A stretch of DNA of 9,115 nt from UBA6382 sp964596865 (GCA_964596865.1 CAZQVW010000110.1:1-9115), one strand, 5' to 3'. Shown: positions 1-8,494, numbered from the stretch's first letter. Translations and numbers: made by a program. Notes: generated by a model not told the origin, from the sequence alone.

Positions 1-1
1 C

Positions 2-295
2 ACCAAGCCCATGCCCGAGAGATTTCCGTATATGATGGCTTTTCGCAATGTTACAGTCGAGGATGCCATGAGCTACGGGTTGGAATATAAATTGCCTACC
101 GACCTTCAGAAGTTGGCACTGCGATTCTCCGATGCTGCTGTGGTGGCCGATAACGGTGTGGCCCCCGAGGTGGTGGATTACGCCAAAGAAAGGGGAATAC
201 CTGTGGCCCAATATAGCGATGATGCCACCGATAAGGGCAACGGTGCCGTATTGGAAAAGATTTTTGCCCAGATTGAGACGGGTAAACAAGATTAA
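2..295 (+). CDS. Short glycogen/starch synthase-like protein (GT5 N-domain type), 3' end only
   Basis: This is the C-terminal 97 residues of a gene that begins before the window. The frame is open from position 2 (T-K-P then M at 11), so the ATG at 11 is an internal Met, not a start. From memory, it aligns with the end of the roughly 270-residue 'glycogen/starch synthase' found next to DUF4270 genes in Bacteroides and Prevotella. The shared features are an F-rich segment, a 'VEDAMSYG' turn, then L-KLAL-RFSDAAVV and EVVDYAKERGIPV near the end. Full-length GT5 synthases use ADP-glucose to extend alpha-1,4-glucan and have two Rossmann domains. This form appears to stop after the first, so its activity is uncertain. 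It ends in TAA 46 bases before the lipoprotein gene on the same strand, consistent with co-transcription. The family call is fairly secure and the enzymatic role is not. Confidence 0.72.
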   Translation, partial: TKPMPERFPYMMAFRNVTVEDAMSYGLEYKLPTDLQKLALRFSDAAVVADNGVAPEVVDYAKERGIPVAQYSDDATDKGNGAVLEKIFAQIETGKQD

Positions 296-341
296 TGACG
301 AAAAAAGAAATCAATTAGATTTTATATTTCCGCCTATTATT

Positions 342-1784
342 ATGAAACATACGCTGCTTGCCTGCGCCCTGATAGGAGTTCTGTTGCCGCTACTCACGTC
401 CTGCGACGATGATACGGGCAATATTGGAATATCAGTGATGCCTTCCACCGACCATACCACAACCTCACAAGCTCTATTCCCTATTCACACCGCCACTGTT
501 GAAGTAGACTCGATGGCCGCCTACACTTCCACCTGCCATCTGGGGCGTGTTACAGATCCGGAGACCGGCGCCACCACTACGGCCGACTTTATGGCACAGT
601 TTGCCACCCTCGAGGACGACAACCTGCCCGATATTTCGGCCATGCATAAGGAAAACGGCGAGGTGGTGGCGGATTCCGTTTTGCTCAACCTGTATATACA
701 GTCTTATTACGGCGATTCCATCAACTCCATGAAGATGGGCGTCTACGAACTGGATTCGGCCAACGTTATGCCCGAGGGAAAGAAATTCTACACCGATGTA
801 GACCCCGCTCCCTACCTCAATCCGCGGCCGGATGCCATCCGCAAAGAGACTTCCTTCGCCGTTACCGACCTCTCGGTGGATGACACGGTGAGGTTTAAGT
901 CCAGTTACTCCAAAAACATCCGTGTGAAATTGCCCGTTTCCTACGGCACCAAAATCCTGCGCAAATATTATTCCAATCCGGAGTACTTTCATAATTCCTA
1001 CTCCTTTATACGCAATGTTTGTCCCGGATTTTATTTCAAAACACTCTCCGGCAACGGCACTATGGTGGACATCGACATCACCACACTCACCGTTTTTTTC
1101 CGGTTTACGGTCGGCGACAGCACATACGTGGGTATAAAGCGAGTGGCCGCCACTGGCGAGGTAATTCAATGCAACTCATTCCAAAACAAAGACCTCACCC
1201 CATTGCTACAGGCCACCGACTATACATTTGTGAAGGCTCCCGTGGCTTTGGCCACCGAGATTACCCTGCCTGTGGATTCCATTTACAAAAACCATGAGCA
1301 GGATTCCATCAACAGTGCCCGCATTGTTTTCTCCCGCTACAACAACGGCGTTTCAAACGCCTACAGTCTGCCCTCGCCCAAGCAACTTCTGATGATGCCT
1401 AAGGAGAAGATGTACACTTATTTCGAAGATAGGGAGGTGCCAAACAACATCACATCCTACACCACCGCTTTTTCTTCCCAGTATAACAGTTATACGTTCT
1501 CCAACATTGCGCCCCTTATCACCTATCTGCGTTCTTATCGCGAGAAGGAGGCCGGTGTCAGCAATTCCGACAGTGAGGCACAGCGCCAATCCAAGTTGTG
1601 CGCGTGGGAAGCCGCCCATCCCGATTGGAACAAGATGGTGCTCATACCCGTTACCACAGCCCTTAACAGTAAAAACCAGATTGTAGACGTCTATCCCGAC
1701 ATGTCCCTTTCTTCCGTGAAGCTGGTGGGCTCCGAAACCAACCCCGTAACCATCACTGTGGTATATAGCAGTTTTAGTCAGTAG
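342..1784 (+). CDS. DUF4270 family lipoprotein, outer-membrane or surface exposed
   Basis: This 480-residue protein has a type II signal peptide: K2, a hydrophobic stretch at about residues 5-18, and the lipobox L-T-S-C with the lipidated Cys at residue 21. Three Asp residues follow the Cys, an acidic run resembling the Bacteroidetes lipoprotein export signal that directs lipoproteins to the cell surface. The segment G-N-I-G after the acids, and later LGRVTDPETG with TTADFMAQF, are typical of DUF4270, a Bacteroidetes family of unknown function. The rest is rich in beta-type Ser/Thr/Tyr sequence and has no transmembrane segment. The frame stays open upstream to 132, but that extension overlaps the synthase gene and is Trp/Pro-rich nonsense. 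The ATG at 342 puts the signal peptide exactly at the N-terminus. The gene lies 46 bases after the synthase-like gene, probably in the same operon, with no clear Shine-Dalgarno, as is common in Bacteroidetes. No catalytic motif is recognised. Confidence 0.88.
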   Translation: MKHTLLACALIGVLLPLLTSCDDDTGNIGISVMPSTDHTTTSQALFPIHTATVEVDSMAAYTSTCHLGRVTDPETGATTTADFMAQFATLEDDNLPDISAMHKENGEVVADSVLLNLYIQSYYGDSINSMKMGVYELDSANVMPEGKKFYTDVDPAPYLNPRPDAIRKETSFAVTDLSVDDTVRFKSSYSKNIRVKLPVSYGTKILRKYYSNPEYFHNSYSFIRNVCPGFYFKTLSGNGTMVDIDITTLTVFFRFTVGDSTYVGIKRVAATGEVIQCNSFQNKDLTPLLQATDYTFVKAPVALATEITLPVDSIYKNHEQDSINSARIVFSRYNNGVSNAYSLPSPKQLLMMPKEKMYTYFEDREVPNNITSYTTAFSSQYNSYTFSNIAPLITYLRSYREKEAGVSNSDSEAQRQSKLCAWEAAHPDWNKMVLIPVTTALNSKNQIVDVYPDMSLSSVKLVGSETNPVTITVVYSSFSQ

Positions 1785-1914
1785 GTGCCGGCCTTGAGGC
1801 TGCGAAAAAAACTCATTCTTGTCTTACCCGACACCAGTAATCACAAAATATCGGACTTTTTCTGCGCCTTTCCCCTACCCTATTGTCCTACTTGCTGCAA
1901 ATCAGTTGGTAAGA

Positions 1915-1965
1915 ATATAAAATGCCGCCGCGAAAAGATTATCTTTTCGCGGCGGCATTTTATAT
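1915..1965. terminator. Bidirectional terminator: perfect 25-bp inverted repeat
   Basis: Arms at 1915-1939 and 1941-1965 are exact reverse complements around a single central base (1940). The GC core (GCCGCCGCG) is followed in the outward direction on both strands by A/T: the arm ends in CATTTTATAT when read either way. An RNA hairpin would open a few central pairs (around GATTATC) as its loop. It lies 130 bases after the DUF4270 stop and 60 bases after the tamB stop, between convergent genes, which is where a shared intrinsic terminator is expected. The U-tract is only four bases and is inside the arm, so termination strength is inferred. The remaining intergenic sequence (1785-1914, 1966-2025) shows no gene I can support. 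Confidence 0.8.
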
Positions 1966-2025
1966 CTGGGCAAATTCCAGACACGGTACAGGAATATAAA
2001 AAAGCAATGAAAGTGGAAAACCGGC

Positions 2026-5000
2026 CTACTTCTTTTTGAAGAAATCGCGGAAGCGGGTGAAATCCTTTTGGAAAAGGAGACCGCCGCCTTGAGTGGTAAG
2101 CGAAGATTTGGTGAAATAGCGGTCGTTGGTCTCGCTGTAGGCCTTCAGCGATATTGTGCCGGTCTTATTAAGAAACCACTGGAGATTAAAATCGCCCACA
2201 AAGTTATTACTGTAGGTGGTCATTTGGTCGCGGTAACCAAAGTTACCATTAAAAAGCATACGATTGTTGAACATTCGTCCGCTAAGTGTTCCTTGCACCT
2301 CCATGTCGTTGAAACCTTGGCGGCCCGTGGCAATATTAGTGCCGAAATTCCAATTCTGGATATGCAGCGCGTCTTGAAGGATATTGTTCACCTGTCCGCT
2401 GAGCGTGCCGGCGAGGAACGAACTCATAGCGTTGGCCCCCTGACTCTGCGTACCGGTGGAAGAGGCAAAGGTGTCGTAATTATAAGTGTAGAAACGCCCG
2501 ATACTAAGCAGATAGACTGCCTGAAGGTTGCGATCCTCCTCTGTAAGTACAAATTTCTTGAGCAGGATATTCTCATCGGCGTTGGCCTGCGGAAAATCGA
2601 GGTCGAATGAAACATTGGGGTTGGAGGTTTTGCCGGTGAAATTTAGGATACAATCCACGCCCACGGTACTATTAGATTGCGAAGCGCCCACGTTGAGGTC
2701 GCTAAGGGAAACGGAATTAATCCTGTGGACACCTTTTATATTAATATCGCCGTCATCCAGATTGCCGTTGAAACGCAGATAGCCATCGGGCTGAATTTCA
2801 AAGTTCTTGCGGATAATATCCTTGATAGTGAGCTTGTATGAGCCGCCAACGATGGTATAGAGCCCCGAGAGGTCGAAGCGCCCATGATTATAATACTCCA
2901 TTCTCAGCGGGCCTGCGCCGTGTAGGGAGAGGTTGTCGCGCGTGATGGGGTCGGTGATGATGTTGAGCGTGGCGGGAGGGGTGGCATTAAGTTTGATATC
3001 CATTCTCACATCCGTGCCGAGGTCGAGCGGTATCGATGGCACGGCAGAAGGATTGCTCACGGCGGCGGAATATTTCTGCTGGGGGGTGATAAAACGGATA
3101 TAATCCTTATCATTGTCCTCGGTAGTGGCAGCTTCGGAATTATAGTTGATAACAGTGGCACCCTCATCGCCGGTGGTGGTGAGCTCGCCTGTGAGATTAA
3201 CAACATCAAAGTCTCCGTGAAGCCGAGCGGCGCCATCGGCAAAGACGGTGCCCCAGAAAGAGCGCGAAAGATCTTCCTGCCAATTAAATATCATGGCATT
3301 ATGAGGCACGAAAGAGAAATCGTAATTGAAGCCACGCAGAAAATGATGGTTTAGACTACCGCTGATGTTGATGGCGTTGCCGTAGGGATCGCGCGCCACA
3401 AGGCCTGTGAGATCTATCGTGTCGGGGCGGATAGAGAGATGCTCATTCTCTATGGTGTAAGGCACACCGGTAATCTTGGGGCGGAAGCTAAGATAATTAA
3501 CCTGTTCATCGGCTTCCAGTTGCACATCGTGGAATGTGCCAAACACGCGGAAAAGACCTGTACAGTTGCCCTGCAAATCGCTCATAAAGCCGCCGAGATA
3601 TTTATTGAGAAACTGGAGGTTGGTCTTTTGGGAACGGATAAGAATATCCAGGCTATTGTCTGTAATGCCCACATCTCCGCTAATGAGCGTGGAGTCGTCG
3701 GGAGTGGCTTGAGTGCGAGCGTCAAAGGTGAGATGCCCCCTATCATTATGCCATTGCGCTTTGGCATTCATCTGACCAAGATAACCCGTGTTAAAGCGAA
3801 ACTCTCTCACCGTAAGATTGCCCACCAAATCGCCCACGCCCAGTTCGTCTGCACTCCTGACTACGCCGCTGGCACGCCCACTGAAATTCACTGGATCGAA
3901 GTCCACCAAATCCAGCAAATATTCTATCTCTATATCATTCAGTTGGAGACGGAGAAAATGATTGTCGCGCCCATATCTGCTGGCATTGAGACTGGCGTAT
4001 TGGTCGCCGCGAGAGACAATCAAATCCTTGACAACCGTGTTTTCGCCCTCGTGGTCAAGAATTGCGTGAGAAATCTGCCAGATGGTGTCGTTGATGAGAA
4101 TATCTGTAGGCAAGACCTCGGTATGCACGGCCAAGACGCCGGAATGATTGCGGCGGAAACGTGTGGACGTGAGCAGACTGCCACGTGTGCTAACATCTTT
4201 AAGGTTTTTCCAAAGCGTTTCCACTTTCAAGTTATCGGCATGACCGGACAGGTGGTTTTCAATCCTAACTGGGGTGTCGCCAAAATAGCGTGTTAGCATC
4301 ACTGCCCCAAGAAGGGAATCGCGCTTGTCTGTAAGGAAAAGGCTGACATCCTTATATGGCGTGCCGCCAAACCAAAGCGATGGCATAGAAAGAGTGATTG
4401 CGCTGCCAGGGATACCGGAATGGAGATTGAGCTCTAAAGTAGCGGGCTTTTGCAGACTGAGATCCATACCCATAAGAACAGACAGCAAGCGGCTATCCTT
4501 CAGCGACAACACTCCGTGGCAATAACCATCATCGCTATTAATGGATTGCGAAAGATAATCGCCATTGTTCCCACCAATAAGAGCAGGCAAATGGCGTGCA
4601 AGAGCAAATTTTATGGCTGGAATTAATTTATTGACACCAATATTGGAAACAATATTGCCATTTCCAAAGTCGCTATTTAGGTGATAATGTGTATCTTTTC
4701 CAATCTTATTGCCGCTCAACATTAAATAGTTAATAGCTAACTCCTCACCGTCCGTCGTCTTAGCGGAAAAATCCTGAACGGTCATGGAAAAATGAGTGGG
4801 GATAGTGAAGATATTGTTTGCCTTCACTTCCATTTTGCCGCTCACATCGCGTGGACACAGTGAGTTGTGGAATCCAAATTGTGGCAGATGCAAATCCTTC
4901 ACATCGGCATCACCCTGCAAAATGGCCTCACCAAAAGGATCGCCCACATTGCCATGTACAATAATATTGCCGCCGCCCTCATTGTGCCGAGTATCTGGAT

Positions 5001-6558
5001 TGCCAATGCCTGCTACAACCTGAAATAGAATGTTATTGTCTGTACTGCTACCTTTCACATTCACATTTTGCAATGCAATGTCTCCGTATTCCACCTTTTC
5101 GGCCTTTACCTCCACTGCTCCAGCAACTTCATGGACTAACTGTTTAAGCGGAATTTTTGTAGCATCATAAGCATTATGCCGCAAGAGATTAAACTGGCCT
5201 CTGAAATCCACATCGGCCATTTTAAAGTCAGCGGGCAAAAGTGAGTCAGGCACAGAAATATGATCAATGCCAATCTGCCAATTCAGTGTGCGATGGCGCA
5301 AGTTGATGTCCTCCACCATTTTCAGCCAACCGGCATCTGTTTTGCCGGTGAAAGCAAATTTCTCACCATTTACTTCGGCGCGTCCGCTCTGTTTGAGATG
5401 GCGAGTGGAATACAGTAGAGGGTGTTTGGGCCACTCTATATCCAGAGCTTCGCAAATAGGCTTAACATCATTAAGATCTATGTCGGCATCAAAACCAACG
5501 ACAAAACGTTCCTTTATCTTTTTGGCTGCGCGGAAATCAACTTTAAGCAATTTGCTACCGTTGGTTCGACGAACAGAAATATTGCCACTAAGGGGCATCA
5601 CCACATTGTTTGCGTTATTTTTACCACTGGCAGATACAATATAACGCCCCCACACATTGTTCTTGTCGTTGGAATCGGAATTTATGCCGCCGGAACATGC
5701 AATATTGCATAGTGAGGTAAATGTCTTGTCGCTGGAATCCAATCTAATGTATGAATCGCGAAGGGAAAATTGGAGTCCATCTTTAGTAATGATTGACAAT
5801 CGTCTGATGTCAAGCTGATTGGTAGAAGAAAGATTAAGTGGAGATTTCGCTTTGTGGGCAATCAGTGGGCGAAAATTGCCTTGAAAATGCTCTATGGAAT
5901 TTCCGTTGCACGTATTGACAGACAAATTGCGAATGCGCCAGGAGGTATCACTCTCGTGATTAAGCGAAAAGGTGCGCAGTATGCCGCTAATACGGGAAGT
6001 ATGCCCTTTATCAGCGAAGAAAAGGGCAATACCTGTAAACGGCGAGGAATAATCTTGGTAACACCACCTCACGTCTTTTAGCAAAAGCGATTTCAAAGAG
6101 ACATCAATCGTCTTGGCGCTGCCCTTTTGCGCAGACAGGCTGTCTATTAAGAATTGGCAATTTAATCTACCATCCTCCCGTTCCTTGCAAATATAGACAT
6201 TCCCCTTTATTACTTTAAGGTTATTAATTTTCAATCGACCGCTAAACAATTCCAGCACTCCTACGGAACAATCCAACCTATTTACAGCCAACATCCTGCG
6301 GTTGTGATGGTCGAAAATGGTGATACTGTCAGCTCTCACGCTACTGAAAAAATCCACCCTTACGTTGCCCACATCCACCCTCGTGCCTAAAGCTGCAGAC
6401 AAACTCGAAGCAATGCTTTTAGCGATATAGCGCTGCACGGAAGGCACGCTCACAGCCAAAAGCAACGCGAGGTACACTCCCACGATGCAGACAACCAAAC
6501 TAACTAATATGTAACGAAAGATTTTCAAACCTATTTCTATGTAAAGGCGCACCATCAT
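2026..6558 (-). CDS. tamB: TamB/DUF490 family translocation and assembly module protein
   Basis: This 1510-residue protein has an N-terminal membrane anchor at about residues 13-38. An AsmA-like segment follows (LGTRVDVGNVRVDFF, about 57-71), then long repeating amphipathic beta-strand sequence consistent with the TamB hydrophobic-groove superhelix. The C-terminal DUF490 region is recognisable: a Y-x-I-V-G-G-S-Y-K-L segment near residue 1235, K-N-F-E-I-Q-P-D-G-Y-L-R-F-N-G soon after, and a NPNVSFDLDFP segment near 1310-1325. The last roughly 110 residues are aromatic and strand-rich and end in F-F-K-K-K. TamB homologues bridge inner and outer membranes; they are implicated in outer-membrane protein assembly with a BamA-like partner and in phospholipid transport. 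No TamA/TamL gene is visible here. The length fits Bacteroidetes homologues. The start is fixed by the anchor: ATG-ATG at 6558/6555 are the only Met codons ahead of it. The gene follows the mutase gene by 64 bases. GC content appears lower in the N-terminal half than in the C-terminal half. Confidence 0.9.
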   Translation of the reverse strand: MMVRLYIEIGLKIFRYILVSLVVCIVGVYLALLLAVSVPSVQRYIAKSIASSLSAALGTRVDVGNVRVDFFSSVRADSITIFDHHNRRMLAVNRLDCSVGVLELFSGRLKINNLKVIKGNVYICKEREDGRLNCQFLIDSLSAQKGSAKTIDVSLKSLLLKDVRWCYQDYSSPFTGIALFFADKGHTSRISGILRTFSLNHESDTSWRIRNLSVNTCNGNSIEHFQGNFRPLIAHKAKSPLNLSSTNQLDIRRLSIITKDGLQFSLRDSYIRLDSSDKTFTSLCNIACSGGINSDSNDKNNVWGRYIVSASGKNNANNVVMPLSGNISVRRTNGSKLLKVDFRAAKKIKERFVVGFDADIDLNDVKPICEALDIEWPKHPLLYSTRHLKQSGRAEVNGEKFAFTGKTDAGWLKMVEDINLRHRTLNWQIGIDHISVPDSLLPADFKMADVDFRGQFNLLRHNAYDATKIPLKQLVHEVAGAVEVKAEKVEYGDIALQNVNVKGSSTDNNILFQVVAGIGNPDTRHNEGGGNIIVHGNVGDPFGEAILQGDADVKDLHLPQFGFHNSLCPRDVSGKMEVKANNIFTIPTHFSMTVQDFSAKTTDGEELAINYLMLSGNKIGKDTHYHLNSDFGNGNIVSNIGVNKLIPAIKFALARHLPALIGGNNGDYLSQSINSDDGYCHGVLSLKDSRLLSVLMGMDLSLQKPATLELNLHSGIPGSAITLSMPSLWFGGTPYKDVSLFLTDKRDSLLGAVMLTRYFGDTPVRIENHLSGHADNLKVETLWKNLKDVSTRGSLLTSTRFRRNHSGVLAVHTEVLPTDILINDTIWQISHAILDHEGENTVVKDLIVSRGDQYASLNASRYGRDNHFLRLQLNDIEIEYLLDLVDFDPVNFSGRASGVVRSADELGVGDLVGNLTVREFRFNTGYLGQMNAKAQWHNDRGHLTFDARTQATPDDSTLISGDVGITDNSLDILIRSQKTNLQFLNKYLGGFMSDLQGNCTGLFRVFGTFHDVQLEADEQVNYLSFRPKITGVPYTIENEHLSIRPDTIDLTGLVARDPYGNAINISGSLNHHFLRGFNYDFSFVPHNAMIFNWQEDLSRSFWGTVFADGAARLHGDFDVVNLTGELTTTGDEGATVINYNSEAATTEDNDKDYIRFITPQQKYSAAVSNPSAVPSIPLDLGTDVRMDIKLNATPPATLNIITDPITRDNLSLHGAGPLRMEYYNHGRFDLSGLYTIVGGSYKLTIKDIIRKNFEIQPDGYLRFNGNLDDGDINIKGVHRINSVSLSDLNVGASQSNSTVGVDCILNFTGKTSNPNVSFDLDFPQANADENILLKKFVLTEEDRNLQAVYLLSIGRFYTYNYDTFASSTGTQSQGANAMSSFLAGTLSGQVNNILQDALHIQNWNFGTNIATGRQGFNDMEVQGTLSGRMFNNRMLFNGNFGYRDQMTTYSNNFVGDFNLQWFLNKTGTISLKAYSETNDRYFTKSSLTTQGGGLLFQKDFTRFRDFFKKK

Positions 6559-6572
6559 AATGACGATGCGCC
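6546..6572 (-). promoter_or_regulatory. Stem-loop enclosing the tamB start codon
   Basis: In the tamB mRNA the 13-base arm 6572-6560 (GGCGCAUCGUCAU) can pair with 6558-6546 (AUGAUGGUGCGCC), with one base between. With a realistic five-base AUUAU loop, 11 pairs remain, nine Watson-Crick and two G-U. Both tandem ATG codons lie in the 3' arm or loop. The two imperfect positions are G-U pairs in the mRNA but would be A-C mismatches in an RNA from the other strand, so the structure favours the coding transcript. The position suggests translational control of tamB relative to the upstream mutase gene. Only a short U-run (UUUA) follows, so a terminator is less likely. The pairing is seen directly; the function is inferred. 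Confidence 0.5.
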
Positions 6573-6622
6573 TATTACGATTAATCTTTTCTAAGAGATA
6601 ATGCCATTAAAAGCATTGGGAA

Positions 6623-8365
6623 TTATAAACCAAGGTCGGCCTTAATAGCCTCCACCTTCTTTTGGGCGACAGAGACGGCCTTGTCATAATCGTTGGCAGT
6701 GGGCATATCTCCTTTCACCTCGATATAGAATTTAATCTTAGGCTCCGTACCGCTGGGACGCACGGAAATTTTGGTGCCATCGGCGGTAAACCATTGTAAG
6801 ACATTGCTCTTAGCCGGCATATGGAGGTCTTTTACGCCATCCTTGTCGGTTTGTTTGAGTGTTTGATAGTCCTTTACGCAAACCACTTCACTGCCGCCAA
6901 GGGTCTTGGGGGAATTGGTGCGGAAACCAGCCATCATAGCCTTAATCTTGTCGGCGCCACTCTTTCCTGGTTCCGTTACGGAAATTGTCTGCTGGTAGGC
7001 GAAGCCATAATCAAGGTAGATTTTCATCAAGAGGTCGTAGAGAGTGAGCCCATTGTCTTTAGCCCACGCTGCTATCTCGCACAACAGACTGATAGAAGCG
7101 GGAGAATCCTTGTCTCTCACTTTATCAAACGGCAGATAGCCGAAACTCTCTTCGCCACCACCGATATATTTTTTCTTGCCCTCAGAGATCTTTATCTCGC
7201 GGGCAATCCATTTGAAGCCGGTATAGACATCTCTTATCTCCACCCCGTTGCGGCGAGCGATGTCGGCGATGGTCTCAGTGGTAACAATGGTCTTCACCAT
7301 GAATTCGTTGCCATTAAGTTGCCCCAAACGCTTCTTATTCTCAATAATATAATAAGAAAGCATCAGCGCAGTCTGATTGCCATTGAGGATGCACCATTGA
7401 CCTTTAGGGTCGCGGCAAACCACAGCGAGACGATCGGCATCAGGATCAGAGGCGAGGACAAGGTCGGCGCCCAACTTGGTGCCCAACTTCATGCCAAGCG
7501 TCATGGCCTCCGCATTCTCGGGATTGGGCGACACCACCGTGGGGAAATTGCCATCAATCACCATCTGCTCCCTCACCACATTAATATTTTGGAATCCCCA
7601 AAGCCTAAGGGAGGCAGGAATAATGACGCGGCCAGTGCCGTGCAGCGGAGTATAGACGATACAGAGGTCTTTCTGGCGATTGATAACGTCTTGGTCAATC
7701 AAAGTCTCATGTACTGCCTTCAGATAGTCCACGTCCATCTCTCCGCCGATGATTTTAATAAGATCGGGGTTACCTTGAAAATTCACCTGGTCGATGGAAA
7801 CATTATTTACCTCGTCAATGATGCCTGTATCATGGGGAGCCAACACCTGCGCTCCGTCATCCCAATAAGCCTTGTAGCCATTATATTCTTTTGGGTTGTG
7901 ACTGGCTGTGATATTCACGCCACCTTGTGCCTTCAGCTGGCGAATGGCAAAAGAAATCTCAGGGGTAGGTCTCAAGCCCTCGAAAAGATATACTTTTATG
8001 CCGTTTGCGGAGAAAATGTCGGCCACAGTCTCTGCGAAGAGGCGGGAGTTGTTACGACAATCGTGGCCCACCACCACAGCGATGTCTTTCTTTCCGGCAA
8101 AGGCCTTGTTAAGATAATTGGCAAACCCCTGTGTGGCTGTGCCCACCACATAGCGGTTCATCCTATTTGTGCCTGCACCCATGATGCCACGCAGACCACC
8201 AGTGCCAAATTCGAGGGTCTGATAGAAGGAGTCGATAAGTGCTGTCTTGTCGGGGTTGTCCAGCATAGCCTGAACGTCCTGTCGTGTTTGCTCGTCAAAA
8301 GCAGGGGTAAGCCATTGTTTAGCTCGCTCTGTACATTGAGCAATAAGCTGTTCTTGCTCTGTCAT
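6623..8365 (-). CDS. pgm: Phosphoglucomutase / phosphomannomutase-type phosphohexomutase
   Basis: This 580-residue alpha-D-phosphohexomutase is the usual length for the bacterial PgcA-like group. All four active-site loops are intact: the phosphoserine loop TASHNP with catalytic Ser155, the Mg-binding loop DPDADR at 307-312, the sugar-specificity loop GGGEES at 402-407, and the phosphate-binding loop RPSGTEPK at 536-543. It should interconvert glucose 6-phosphate and glucose 1-phosphate via a bisphosphate intermediate in the cytoplasm, feeding glycogen and nucleotide-sugar synthesis. Mannose phosphates are a possible alternative substrate, since GEES is shared by several subgroups. The ATG at 8365 is the first sensible start and gives the expected N-terminus (TEQEQLIAQC). 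Upstream is A/T-rich with no Shine-Dalgarno. It is followed 64 bases on by tamB, likely co-transcribed, and no terminator with a clear U-run separates them. Confidence 0.95.
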   Translation of the reverse strand: MTEQEQLIAQCTERAKQWLTPAFDEQTRQDVQAMLDNPDKTALIDSFYQTLEFGTGGLRGIMGAGTNRMNRYVVGTATQGFANYLNKAFAGKKDIAVVVGHDCRNNSRLFAETVADIFSANGIKVYLFEGLRPTPEISFAIRQLKAQGGVNITASHNPKEYNGYKAYWDDGAQVLAPHDTGIIDEVNNVSIDQVNFQGNPDLIKIIGGEMDVDYLKAVHETLIDQDVINRQKDLCIVYTPLHGTGRVIIPASLRLWGFQNINVVREQMVIDGNFPTVVSPNPENAEAMTLGMKLGTKLGADLVLASDPDADRLAVVCRDPKGQWCILNGNQTALMLSYYIIENKKRLGQLNGNEFMVKTIVTTETIADIARRNGVEIRDVYTGFKWIAREIKISEGKKKYIGGGEESFGYLPFDKVRDKDSPASISLLCEIAAWAKDNGLTLYDLLMKIYLDYGFAYQQTISVTEPGKSGADKIKAMMAGFRTNSPKTLGGSEVVCVKDYQTLKQTDKDGVKDLHMPAKSNVLQWFTADGTKISVRPSGTEPKIKFYIEVKGDMPTANDYDKAVSVAQKKVEAIKADLGL

Positions 8366-8447
8366 AATTATAATGATTAAGATTTAGTTTTAATCGATGA
8401 AAAGACAAAAATAATATCGCAAACCTTTTCTGATATATCATGAATAA

Positions 8448-8479
8448 GAAAAATATCAAGTATTTCAGTAAAAGGCAAA
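8448..8479 (-). promoter_or_regulatory. Candidate Bacteroidetes-type promoter for the mutase-tamB unit
   Basis: On the minus strand there is TTTG at 8479-8476, a 20-base spacer, then TATTTTTC at 8455-8448. The Bacteroidetes primary sigma consensus is TTTG, about 19-21 bases, TAnnTTTG, so this differs only at the last base. It predicts a start near 8441 and a leader of about 75 bases. The perfect palindrome TGATATATCA (8431-8440) lies just downstream of that start and could be an operator. A second box, TATTTTTG at 8413-8406, matches the -7 consensus exactly but has no TTTG at the right distance. The A/T richness of the region makes chance matches likely. Confidence 0.35.
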
Positions 8480-8494
8480 GTTCTTAATTTTCGT

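Noticed and set aside
132..341. In-frame extension of the DUF4270 reading frame upstream of 342
   Set aside because: It overlaps the end of the synthase-like gene in another frame, has Trp/Pro-rich non-protein-like composition, and would bury the lipoprotein signal peptide inside the protein.
1966..1980. Second small hairpin CTGG-GCAAATT-CCAG after the terminator
   Set aside because: A stem of only four to five pairs with no following T-run is likely chance beside a much stronger palindrome.
1785..2039. An 84-codon open frame in the convergent intergenic region
   Set aside because: It runs straight through the perfect terminator palindrome and overlaps the tamB 3' end, and its protein has no recognisable features.
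3439..4296. A 285-codon open frame on the plus strand opposite tamB
   Set aside because: It lies wholly within the TamB-coding region, with no family signature, signal or start context of its own.
6600..6617. AATGC-N8-GCATT hairpin between the mutase and tamB genes as a terminator
   Set aside because: The five-pair A/T-rich stem has no U-tract on the transcript strand and is too weak to support termination.
6821..8380. A 519-codon open frame on the plus strand opposite the mutase gene
   Set aside because: The minus-strand frame encodes an intact phosphohexomutase with all catalytic loops. The antisense frame is a by-product of its codon usage and has no recognisable domain.
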